Below are positions 21,178-32,346 of a stretch of DNA of 64,000 nucleotides, one piece after another. Below the pieces are notes generated by a model. The model was given only the letters and a program-made list of their open reading frames with translations. It had not been told where the DNA came from and did no database searches. How positions within the stretch are numbered: position 1 is the stretch's first letter; every line of letters starts with the position of its first letter. The stretch covers positions 26,730,402-26,794,401 of the forward strand of contig OY821750.1 of the NCBI GenBank assembly GCA_963682055.1. Direction: 5' to 3'. Source of the DNA: Primula veris (taxonomy: Eukaryota; Streptophyta; Magnoliopsida; Ericales; Primulaceae). The translations under genes and the position numbers were made by a program.

Positions 21178-24100
21178 CGTTATCGGCACTTTGCTCGCGG
21201 AGAATATGATATACGCTTGCGGATATTAGAGATTTTGGGTAAATGCACGAATATTGAGTATTTATAAAACTTGAGGTTTATCCGGGTTTTTAGGGTTTTG
21301 CTATATCGACCTTCACCAACATACCGTGCGTAAGGTACCGAATTCAAAACTTAATTTATTTCATATATGTGATCGCACGTATTATTTTATGGATAACTAA
21401 AACATGATAAATATATATCTCGTAGTATATAATCCATGTGTATTAGAGTTTGTTACTTGTATGGATAATTATATATGATCGTAACTCACATATTGTTGAT
21501 TATAAAATCATATTTATGGATAATACCATACACAGTAACCCAAACTGCATGTATTTGTCAGAAGAAGAAAAAAAAAATTGAAAACAGTAGGACTGTTTTG
21601 TAATTCGCTGAAACTATTGACTGTGCATGTTAATTACTAAAGGACTAAACTGAAACTTGTCTGAAATTATGGACTAAAGCTGTAATAATGCTGTAAATAG
21701 ATATATAGTTTGCTGAAATTACACGGATAGTCCCTGTAGTATATTACATGTATAAAAACAGTATATATGTGTTATAAAAGTCAATATTCGGTCTAAATAT
21801 CCACCCACATGCATATATATTTATTAAAAAGGCAAGGGAATAAAAAAAATTGCATGTTAATTGAATAAATTGATGTGTTTCCATATAAATTTAATTCATC
21901 CTATTGCATGATTTAGTTACCATGTATAAAACTTACACATAAAAGCAATAGATTTGTATAATATTAATTTATATCTTGTTAGTGTAAAATTGGTAAATAA
22001 AATATATTATTAACATGCATGATTTAGTTAACATGAATAAAAACCTATACATATATCAGTATAATAATAATATATTGTGTTAGATATTGCTGATGTAACT
22101 TTGGTAAATACTAATATAGATTGATTACATTAATTTGGATTTCTTATTAGGAAATATGTACTGCCATGTTAGTTAATCATGAAACATGTACATTCTATAT
22201 AATTGATCACTGCCATGTAATATTTATTTACTGCCATGTGTAAAATATGGTAATTTATGAAAGTTGGAAAAATTATGAACCTTTCCCAACTAGGCTCACC
22301 TATTTGGATACGATGTCTAGGAAAGATATAGGCGGAAGTCGATATCCTAATGAGGTCGGGTTTTAAGTGGCATTCGTGCCCTCCACCCTCACCGTCTTTC
22401 CTGGTCGTTTTGCAAGTAGAGCTACCGAAAGGGGTTGACTAAATAATAATTTCTCCGAGTGTGTTTATATAGTGATGTATGTTTCGCCGAATTGGTGTTT
22501 CAGTATCGACCCGTCGTTCGATCAATGAGAACCGATTCACATGAGAAGCAAAACTAATATTTTCGAACCTGTCGTTTCGAAAAAAAGTTTGTTCTTGTGC
22601 AAACCATAAACATATAAACCAGTCGTTTAATCCAGAACTTCCAACACATGTTGGATGCCATCTATGATGAGAAAAATCGTAAAACATACTTGCGAAATGA
22701 CTGTTTAAACGTTGATTTTAATCCGTCACCACATGTTACTCACCCTGATGTGTGAAAATGTGATGCCCAAATTATTATTTTTGGATGTCATCTTTGATGA
22801 GTAAAACACGAGTTTGTTGTTACCATCAGGATGAATGCTAAGGCGTTGATTTTATTCCGCCGCCACATTTGAGACGTGATGACGTCTATGGTGAAAAAAT
22901 GTCTGAAATTGACATATTAGAGCAATCATTCACCAAAAATACTAGCTTGGAAATTGTATTACATAAGCAGTATCGTGAATTTATATTCACCATGTTCCTT
23001 TATCGCCCATCTGTTATTGGATAAGAAAATTACTCCGGTGAGTAGTTTTAATCCTATTGGGTCAATGGCAAATTGTTTGCCTGATATTAATGCTCTTCGT
23101 GTAAATTTTTTTTCCACGAATCGAGAACCGAGACAAGTGTTATTTGTCTCGAACTGTCGCGATCCCGATGAATCGCCTAGTCAATCGAGATTTTAGACAA
23201 TCGTCAAAATCGAAAACTTGTGGCTCCAAGACAGTAATTGAAAGGAACAATATGGCCCGTTGTCACAAAGCAAGAGATAATGCTCAAGGAGGCAACTCTA
23301 TGCTATAAAGACAAAGGTCATGCACGGTTACTCCTTAAATAGTTCAAAACTATTATAAAGGTGGAAAATCCGATGCTAATGTGGTTAAAGTTAATTGAAA
23401 AAAACTCTTGAGACCCCCCGATTTTGTGGCTCAAATGAGTTTGATATCTTTCTTATTGATTTTGATAAATCATTGAGTCATTTTTTCGCTCATCTGGATT
23501 ATGTTTTTCCTTTTGGATTATGATTTTTCGATTTGGACATACTTTTGTATTATGGTTTGCCTGTTTACGAAATTTCTCGAAATAATTTAAAGTGTTTTGA
23601 GCAAATTCTTTTAACAAATGTGACCAAACTTTAAATTATGAAATTTTAGACAATACTTGTGGGGTAGTTGTTTTTTTTTGGAAATAGTGGGTAACAGTGT
23701 ACCACATAATTTCACCAACTATTTGCCTAAAAGAGTACTCACTGACAACGATTCTGGACCTGTCGTTCCAAATCAAAATCTTTGGTAAAACCAAATTGAT
23801 CTGTCAAATATGAGATCTTATACTCATGTAGGTCCTGCCGTACCTTGTTGAGTTATAAAATATTCGAGAAAACCAGTATTATCTGATAATAGCTCATGAA
23901 AGAATTAAAATTTCTTTACATAACCTCCATTCAATACGACCAAAATCGTATTTTAGAGGAGTTGAAATGTCTTTCAAGTGGTTGCTACCACATTTTTTAA
24001 AGCATTTAAAGTTAACTTATCATTTCGCTTGTCGTCGAAATGATAAATGATTTAGATGCTAAGACATGATTGTCTATACTATCATTCGCCTGTCGTCGAT

Positions 24101-24999
24101 TGATTAGAGCATTTTGATATTGTGGCATTGACCGGATGAGATATTCCCTGGTCAAAAGACGATGCTTGATTTATAATCGCATCGCATTTGGATTCTCTCT
24201 GAGAATATATTTCGCGATTAATCCGAAATTCATGCCATTAATGCTCACCTTGAAAGACTAGTATGGGTAAAGATCACGAAAAGTACTCGTAGAATTCTTA
24301 TAAAGAATTGAAGGAGTTATTGTGGACTTATCCAACCATAAGACGGACCATAAATATAAATGGTTATGGTTGATGCATCGACAATAGGTCACATGATTAT
24401 TGTTGTCCACAGAAATGCAACATTTCCCAAACTTTTATCCCTATCATTAAGTTGATGGCTCATGATCCGGATTATCCTGAAAAGTCTAGTCGACTTGATA
24501 ATACCGAAGAGTAAGAATCGAAATTTTGATTTGAATTACTTGAGTTTGGAAATTGAAACTGAACTTCCTGTCGATTATGTTCAGAACCAAATGGACTCAC
24601 GGAAAGTTTGATAATGCGACTGCAAATGATTGCACGCATTTCTTGGTCTTGCGCACCAAGATTTATATTTCCATGTGGAGTTATGCTATTTTGTTGCATT
24701 GGTCTGTTATGAGGCCCATAGACACTCAGACACCATATGCATACCAGCTGGTTACTGTTTATGAGCTAGAAGTCTCGTATTAACGCGTGTTTGGAGTGTT
24801 TAATTAATATTTTGATTGAGCCGCTATAGCGTTCAAAATATGGACCTCTGAATGGGACATAAGTCAATTATGAATCTCATGCCTATCATTTGATAGAGTA
24901 ACCTTGGCAAGCGATCTCTTTACCGCATGATATGCGAAAGTGACATCGCTAAGACTATTCTTCCCGTCGTTAGGGGGAGATTTGCACGTTACCGTTGAT

Positions 25000-26850
25000 A
25001 AGGAATGACGTGAAATAACGTGGCAGAACCCACTCAATCTTAGCTTGATCCCAAAAATTACACTTAGTGATAAGTAAGTGCATAGACTCCCTCAAGTCTA
25101 ACTAAATGCCAAACGCATTTAATGACTTTATGAGATGTCACGAGATCATTTATACCTGCTGCAAAATGCTTGCAAGGATAGACGTCCTTGTCGAACGTCG
25201 TGTTCCAGTCGTAACACGTTGCTTTGGCCGAACCCTCCAAGCAAAGGACGCTGCCATCGGCCGTCAGTCTGTCATCCTTCCCAAGATACGAGAAAGTTGA
25301 CCGGTTCTTAATTTGTTCAGCCCCAGAGGTGGTGAACTGAAACTCATTTGTCGTACGAGATTATAAAGGATCAATGAGATATGTGATTTCCTCATCATCC
25401 TAAGAATCTCGAAATATCTGTCGATCATGATATCTTAGACGATATTGAAGCAAAACGAGACTGTCATTGATTACTTGTTCATATATTCGGTGACGACTGA
25501 TATTATGAGCAAATTATGACAGAGAACCATGTACCGTTGCCTGAAATTAACGGAGAATAGACTGGACTAATGGAAACTTGTAATCCAAGTCGACTCCTTA
25601 GCGAAAGTGTGTTCGGACCTATAGCTCCAACACCACCAATGTTAAACGAGTTCGTTTATTTGGTTATTCGTAAGGAGGAGTGATGAGAATAATGAGATTG
25701 TAGAATGCTCGCCTAGTAGCGCAAGGCTTCTCTCACACCTTGGAATTGATTACGAGATGGTTGATTTCTTCGTAATGGACATTATAACAGTCCCCTACTT
25801 TACCAGTTTAGTAGTTTCCGAAACACTGAGTATGCAGCCATGAATGTGGTCACAGTTTTATCTCTATGGGGATTTAGACAAAAAGATATAATTAAAGGTC
25901 CCTGTGTGACTTCATGTGCTTGAATCACGTACTTCCTGACCACGGAACACGATCTCAATTGACTGAGACGTTCACTATATGAATTAATATAATCCGAGCA
26001 GATGTGGTATACCGCCTAAGTGAGTACTTGATCAGCTTGGGATACTTGAACAAGTATTATGCCCTTGCGTGTTTTATTATGCGATCCACTTTTAGATTTG
26101 CCTTCGAGATGAAGGATCTTGGGAAGAAACGGTAATGACTCGGACTGATGATCGAATCCCGTAAAGATTGAATCTAAGTCCATGATTTAGACTACACCGA
26201 GAAGGTGTTATGACGTTTTAGTCATCATGACGCTAAGTCGTCAGATTCTCCCATGATCGTTCGATCAATAGACATTGATATAGACCCAGTCCATCCCTGA
26301 TGAGACGATGAAGAGATATTGAACCATCATGTTCATATATAAGTACAATAAGCACATCATTGTACTTGGTCTAATGTGCTAGGACAAACATCTCGTATGC
26401 TGTGAATGGTATAGCTCGACACAGTATCACGCAAACACGCTGCCATCGAAATGGCACTAAAGACACATTCCCTTACCTTATGGTAATTTTAAAAGTGAGC
26501 TAGTTTATCCCATTTGCTTCATCGAGTGTACCTACCCCATTCGGTACTCGAATTAACGCAACCCTTTTTCGGTTATACCGATGTCGGTTACTTATCAGAC
26601 TCGCATAAGGGATATTCCTAACATGGTCTGTCTTTACCATTAGGAATAAGACAATATCTTGGAGGTCTTGGAATGACTCCAAATAAATCACTCTGATCTA
26701 CTCGTGCTCTATGAGATGACTTGGCTTCGAGCTCGTATTAGCCATATTTGAATTACATATGATCTGTCTCACGATCTAAATAAAACACTTGTCTTATTTG
26801 AGGACAACTTGTTGTTACCGATCAAGAGAGACATGACTAGATTATGCTAT
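25000..26850 (+). pseudogene. Copia pol remnant (integrase end, reverse transcriptase, RNase H)
   Basis: Recognisable islands in shifting frames: PNAFNDF then ARIDVLVERRVPV (25107-25220), the region after integrase; MNVVT then LWGFRQKDI (25840-25900), the start of the reverse transcriptase core around its first catalytic Asp, which is lost here; FEMKDLGKK (26102-26128); SPMIVRSIDIDIDP (26247-26290). Many stops and frameshifts separate them, so no protein can be made. Confidence 0.75.
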
Positions 26851-26889
26851 TTAGCATTTCTTGCCGAAATAAATCTTCACATATGAAGT

Positions 26890-27560
26890 TTAAGAGCATC
26901 CTGTCGAATGCCCAGTTTATTCCACGTTATATTTTCTTTCATATAGTCGTGTGTAAGTAAATGAGGCATACAGTCGAATGCTTGTACTCTTTATTCGAAT
27001 ATGAAATCATTACACCCAGTCGTGTGCAAGTGAGGGGGAGCATACAGGTAAATGCTTAATTACTACTTAGTCAAAATCCTCGCACCCTGTCGTGTGCAAG
27101 TGAGGGAGAGCATCCAGTCGCATGCTCGTATACTCTTTTTGTCCTTAGACCAAGGTTTTTTCCCACTGGGTTTTCCTTGGCAATGTTTTTAGCGAGACAC
27201 GTTCCCATCATATCTCACTTAAGATTGCCGAAATTAGTGGGAGTATCCTGTTGTATACTTCTTACCACTGTGTACTCTTTTGTTCTTCGACTATAGGTTT
27301 TTTCCATTGGGTTTACTCTAGCAAGGTTTTGATGAGGCACATGTTTTGTGGTTGATCCCCTACTACTACCATTGTTGCACTCTTTTTCCTTCGATCAGAG
27401 ATTTTCCCATTGGGTTTGCTCTGGCAAGCTTTTGATGAGTCACACTATTTTATGGTTAGTTACTTATATGATATTTCGGCCTATATCATTCGGCTACACA
27501 GTTTCTCCTAGGTACCAGTTTTGTCCCACACTGGGTTTTCCGTCCCTAAGGTTTTTATGT
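26890..27560 (+). repeat. Short tandem repeats in the 3' non-coding part of the Copia element
   Basis: Three or four units of about 85 bases share CAGTCGTGTGCAAGTGAGGG and AGCATACAGTCGAATGCT. They are followed by repeated TTTTCCCATTGGGTTTGCTC-like and GCAAGGTTTTGATGAGGCAC blocks (about 27130, 27300, 27400, 27520). Repeats of the second kind are common just upstream of the 3' LTR in plant Copia elements. Confidence 0.7.
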
Positions 27561-27634
27561 GTTTAGCACTGCGAATGAACTCGACTCGGATCGACTGCAT
27601 GAAGACGAAAAATTCAAGACGTCCAAAAGGGGAG

Positions 27635-27848
27635 TGTTGTAGGATATTATTGGACTATTGGGCCTTAATCATATTGGGCCTAAGTTGGGCTTTCTAGCTT
27701 ATATAACCCTAACATCTACTATATAAAGAAGGTTAGGGTCCACTTGTATTGATACATTCTGATTAATAAAGATCTACTATTCACTCTCTCTATGTTCTCT
27801 TTATGTCTCCTATATAATATATATATTGAGCTAATAAGACTCACAACA
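27635..27848 (+). repeat. 3' LTR of the Copia element
   Basis: About 214 bp, preceded by the purine tract and followed by the target duplication GAAAT. Confidence 0.9.
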
Positions 27849-28004
27849 GAAATGATTTTTTATAAATATAATCATAAAATTTAACATTTGAACTATATGA
27901 TCAACTTTTTAAAAAATTTATTCTGATAATTTTGATATAAGTTATTGATCAGTCAAAATTGCATATAGTTTCGTAGTAGACAATTAAATAGGAACGGAAT
28001 GAGT

Positions 28005-30130
28005 AAGTAATTACATGGATGAAATCATGAAAAATGAAAATGGGATATAGAAGTTTGGCTATATTTGTTTTCCTCGAAAATGAAGGTATTACGTCACTTG
28101 GTTGAAAATAGCTTCAAAATTTATTAGGAATTTGAAGAAAATTAATTTTCTTAGAATTTGGCAAGAAATAATACTAAATCAACAAGCAAAGAACCAGACG
28201 TCAATCCTTGAGTGGGTCGTAAGAAAAAAATTGCTAGTAGAATTTTAAGAAAATCGAGTTTGAACGACCAATGCTATTGGTTAAAAACACACGAGATAAT
28301 CATTATGAAAACACAATGAATTTGACATATAAAAGAGTTTTTTAGTTTGTTACATCAAAAGAAAAGACACAAATAACGTTACTTATATTTTTCTCTACTA
28401 AAAAAAAGATAGAACTATATGATATTATTGAATAATATGGAAAACAGATGGCCAATCATGTGATTAAGTTGAATACAAAAAAGATAAAAAGAATGAAATG
28501 CTATGGCCAAGAGCTAAATCAATGATCTCTTAATAAATATGAAAAGTGTTACCAATTAAGCTAAGTATATGGTCATGTATAGGTGGGACTATTAAACCTT
28601 ATAACATAATTTTATTTTTTTCGACGGTCCCCCCCCCCCCCCCCCCCCCCACCACAATCATCTCCTGTAAATCAATTTGTGAACATAATAAAAGTAATTT
28701 ATTTTGAACATGATAATACGTTTCGGGCTAACTTCGTTTTCGATTCTTGAATCAGCACGACTTTAAAAGACATTGTTAATAAAAGAAGATGGGGTTGGCG
28801 CACATTCGTTTTACTATAGAATTTTCTTCGGATATCTGGGCTCACAAAAATACTTACCCAAGTAAAAATAAAGATTTGTTGTTTGTGTTTATACTATATA
28901 AATTGACCATTTGCTGACTTAAATTCTTAAGTTATTCGGATAATTATATTGAACCTTTTAGTTTTAGCTAGCACTAGAAATCTCATAACTTCTGTATTGA
29001 TGCCAATTGTGTCAGTATTTTAGGTAGCAAAGTTGAAGATTAAAATGAAAAACTAGAATTGAAAAACGAGCTATTAATTGATATTGGAGCGTACGTGAAG
29101 ACTGCAAATGTGAATTTTAAACTTGGTGCACTTGTAAGATAAAATAAGTTTTAAGAACTACTTACTACTAACTTCAATAAAATGTCAATTTATATAAATT
29201 AAAGGAATTAATTCTGTGTTATTTTCAAACGTTTTTTATCACCTCTAGTTTCAAAAATAGTAATGCTATTGATACTAACATTAAAATCCAATTTAAAAAA
29301 TACAAAAAAGTCATAAAAGTGTGAGCTAACATCGAAGGAAGATGATACAAAATTTACAAAATTAGTAGTATAATTAAAATAAGTATCAAACAAACTACTC
29401 ATATGCTTATTAGAAATTTAGAATAGTTCGTACTCCATACTTAATAGGTCAGCATTTTTGTTTTCATTTAACTGTTCCCGGTGCATTAAATAATTCTGCA
29501 TGAGAGCGCATGTGGGAAAATAACGGACAATACACATGTACGAACACAAATCCCCAGGACCCACCGACTAAGTTAACGGTTCATGTATATTTGGAGCAAT
29601 GCTAAGTGCACTAGAGAAAAAGTTAGATGTCGGTGGATATTTTGCTTCTCAATGTACTTAGCAATGATAATGATGAATTTCAATTTTACTGACAGAAATG
29701 GTCATTTAGTGACAGATTTCTGACAGATTTGATCGTACCGGATTAGAATTTTGTTGTAGTGACGTGAGCAAATATTTATTTAACATATATATCCTTTTGC
29801 ATAAACTTATGAAGGGTGGTTCATCTAACTCTATAAACATTAATTTAACTATACTTAAGTGTCTCTGGAAAAAAGGGTCAAGGACTACTTAATTAGATAA
29901 CTACTAGAACTACAATAGATTATAACCATTTGATCAAATTTAGATTAAATCTATCGTTACGATAAAGATTCCACATTAAAAGAACAAAGTAGGAGATTTT
30001 ATCTTTTAAAATAGAATAAACCTACTATAATAGACTAACATATTGCATCAATCTCCTTCTCTAAGTCATCATCAATCATCAATCTAACTATTTAATTAAA
30101 AAGATTCATATCAAAAACATGATCTAAATT
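28005..30130. other. AT-rich intergenic stretch
   Basis: No gene is supported. It holds a 22-base poly-C tract at 28629-28650. At about 29609-29761 there is a block with TGACAGATTTCTGACAGATTT and a terminal TTTTGTTGTAGTG that looks like a decayed relative of the CACTA-like MITEs further right. Confidence 0.6.
28629..28650. repeat. Poly-C tract
   Basis: Twenty-two consecutive C residues stand in otherwise AT-rich DNA. The length is prone to sequencing and assembly error. Confidence 0.9.
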
Positions 30131-30512
30131 CTCTATATTCTATAATACACTCCTATCATCTAACCGATGAAATAAATACAATCAAATGGTCTATATTTAG
30201 CAGTGAGTTTTATAATTTTCTTTTTATATCATTTTAATATATAAAATACAAATTATAATTTTGTAAATTAAAAACTAACTTTACAACACAATAAAAACTC
30301 AAATAAAATTATAAAAGCATAGTTGAGACTAGTCTAAACTTAAATATTAATTAAAAATAAAAGTTCAATGATTTTAATTTATCTTATTTTATATATTAAA
30401 ATTATATAAAAATAAAATTACAAAACTCATGTCTAAATATTGACCATTGGATTATGTTTATTTAGTTCGTTAGATTGAACTCTAGAGAATGTGAGTGTAT
30501 TATAGACTCTAA
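30131..30512. repeat. Inverted-repeat (foldback) segment
   Basis: The left arm contains TCTATAATACACTC, AATCAAATGGTCTATATTTA and ATTTTAATATATAAAATA. The right arm has these in inverted order (TATTTTATATATTAAAAT, TAAATATTGACCATTGGATT, GAGTGTATTATAGA). The arms are about 110-140 bases with a shorter spacer. It may be a MITE or part of the Helitron-like element ending at 30844, because a similar inner segment recurs near 42390. Confidence 0.6.
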
Positions 30513-30549
30513 AAAAATTGAATTCCAAAAACATACGGTACATATTATA

Positions 30550-30844
30550 TCATTATATTATAATAAGTCAACACAAGTCAAATGAGTATGTCAAATTTAG
30601 ACATTTTTTTTCTAAAAATACCCATACGCATTTATATTAATTACAATAATAGCATACTCTCATAAAAATATAAAAAATAAAAGCTAATAAAATTATTTAT
30701 CCATCTTTAACAACCAAACATTCTTTTAAATTTTAAAATATGTTTTTTTTTGTATTATCCACATTTATATCATAACTATACATATTTTATATATTTTTAT
30801 TGCATCACGAGTCGCACACGCAACGTGTGGGACACGATTACTAG
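30550..30844 (+). mobile_element. Helitron-like 3' end, copy A
   Basis: It shares about 290 bases with copies ending at 37818 and 42817 (ATTATAATAAGTCAAC, ATTACAATAATA, TTTTGTATTATCCACAT). It ends in a perfect 6-bp hairpin (CACACG CAA CGTGTG) followed by GACACGATTACTAG. A hairpin shortly before a terminal CTAG is the Helitron 3' signature. No Rep/helicase is visible, so it is non-autonomous; the 5' end was not located. Confidence 0.65.
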
Positions 30845-30938
30845 GATATATATATAACGCATAAATATACTACATATATTCAAACATATGTTGATATGCT
30901 TATATACATACATGTTTAATTGTTTAGATATACATAGA

Positions 30939-31272
30939 CTAGTAAAATTTGTCCACACGTTACGTGTGAGATGCATAATGGCATAAATCTCGTAATATAT
31001 TTTATTTTAAACATAATATTCAAATTTAGTATCATTTATTGTAGTTATGTAGTTTAAAACGAATTGTTAATTAATTTAGACTACATTCGTAATTAAGAAA
31101 ATATAGTGAGAACAAATTATTAATTAATTAGATTAGGTACGTTGGTAATTATTAAAATAGAGTGAGAGTATTTTCGAAAAAAATTGACAAAATTAGACAG
31201 TGTTATTTGACATATTATAATACAATGATGATGCATCATATATACAACGTGTGTATATCATGGGAAATAGTG
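30939..31272 (-). mobile_element. Helitron-like 3' end, copy D (opposite strand)
   Basis: On the minus strand the hairpin CACACG TAA CGTGTG is followed by GACAAATTTTACTAG, ending at 30939. The body would extend rightward and the left end of the Mutator-like element may interrupt it; its 5' end is not defined. Only the terminus is well supported. Confidence 0.45.
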
Positions 31273-31281
31273 GAATTATAG

Positions 31282-32273
31282 GAGTTTTTTGCCCAAATGG
31301 TCTACTGAACCCTGAAAAATCCCAGAATGGGCTACCTTTCTTTAAAATTTTCAAAATGGTCTACTTCTTTATCTTCGTTAATTGAATTGATGAACTTTTA
31401 AAAAATTTCACAGAACTTCGTTAATTGAATTGATGAAGTTCTGTGAAATTAAAAAATGATCGGTCGTTTTATGAAAAACGAACGGTCAACAATTTGGACC
31501 AAAAACGATCGGTCGTTTCGACCATTTCGATCGGTCGTTTTTCAGAAATACTTCGTTAATACAATTAACGAATTAAGTTCTGTGAAATTAGAAAACGATC
31601 AGTCGTTTTATGAAAAACGATCGGTCGTTTTTATCATGAACTCTCTGGAATAATTTGGACAAAAAACGATCGGTCGTTTTGGCCATTTCGATCGGTCGTT
31701 TTTCAGAACTTAAAAAAACTCATATTCAAAAAAACTCATCTCTTCTTCCCATATAAAAAAAAAAAGCAGAGCTCTTAGATCATCTTATTCTCCCAATCAT
31801 AGTTAAAATCCCAGAGATCATCTTTGCCCATCTTAGTTAAAATCCCAGAGATATCTTATTCCCTAGCATAGTTAGGGTAAATCCCAGAGATCATCTTATT
31901 CCTCATCATAGTTAGGGCAAATCCCAGAGCTCTTCCAAAACAGGTAAAGGCTCAATCTTTTTCCACTATTTCTGCTTTTTCAATGTTTTTCAACACCGTT
32001 TCCACTCTCTAAGTCTTTTTCAGAGGTGGGTTTGGAAAAGGTATGTAATTGGCGCTTCTAGTGCTTGGATTGGTAAGAAAATTGGTTTTTGTTTCGTTTT
32101 GGACAATTTCTTGGGTTTATCATGAATCGGGCTAACATTCCAAGAACTACCCTGCAACTCATCGATTTCCAAATTATTTTCAATCTTATTTTAAAAAAAA
32201 ACAGAGCTCATCTTATTTAGGTTTTTTTTGTGTGTTGTTGGAGTATTATTTGAGTAAAATTGATAGTTTGATA
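31282..32273 (+). repeat. Left terminal inverted repeat of the Mutator-like element
   Basis: It pairs with 35966-36756, with some internal insertions. It ends inward near GAGTATTATTTGAGTAAAAT and TGATAGTTTGA, present in inverted form at about 35966-35999. It holds several CGATCGGTCG motifs between 31456 and 31705. Confidence 0.85.
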
Positions 32274-32346
32274 CCCAAATTCTCAGTGGATGAGTTTTTT
32301 CGTTAATTCTATTTTATTTTATTTTAAAATGTAGGAATAGCTATTA

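Larger units (their letters stand above)
20966..27848 (+). mobile_element. Full-length, decayed Ty1/Copia LTR retrotransposon
   Basis: LTRs 20966-21177 and 27635-27848 start TGTTGTAGGATATTATT and end CACAACA. The target duplication GAAAT is at 20961-20965 and 27849-27853. A purine tract (AAAAGGGGAG) precedes the 3' LTR, and CGTTATCGGCAC after the 5' LTR matches the common Copia primer region. The interior is a broken polyprotein in the order integrase end, reverse transcriptase, RNase H, which is Copia order. By eye the LTRs differ by about 7 percent, so the element is older than the Cassandra-type insertion. Confidence 0.92.
20901..28004. mobile_element. Stowaway-like MITE, split by the Copia insertion
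   Basis: The left part (20901-20965) starts TATTCCATCTGTTTAATTGTC. The right part (27849-28004) ends GACAATTAAATAGGAACGGA plus ATGA. These are inverted and close to the Stowaway terminal consensus (CTCCCTCCGTTCC). Joined, the element would be about 220 bp, with TA dinucleotides at both ends. Confidence 0.6.

Noticed and set aside
26890..27120. A CRISPR-like repeat array
   Set aside because: Only three or four degenerate units of about 85 bases without regular spacers, in a plant Copia 3' region; they are ordinary tandem repeats.
31456..31653. A small gene in the inverted repeat (also mirrored at 36300-36566)
   Set aside because: The ORF is built from the CGATCGGTCG repeats and appears in both arms; there is no sign of coding constraint.
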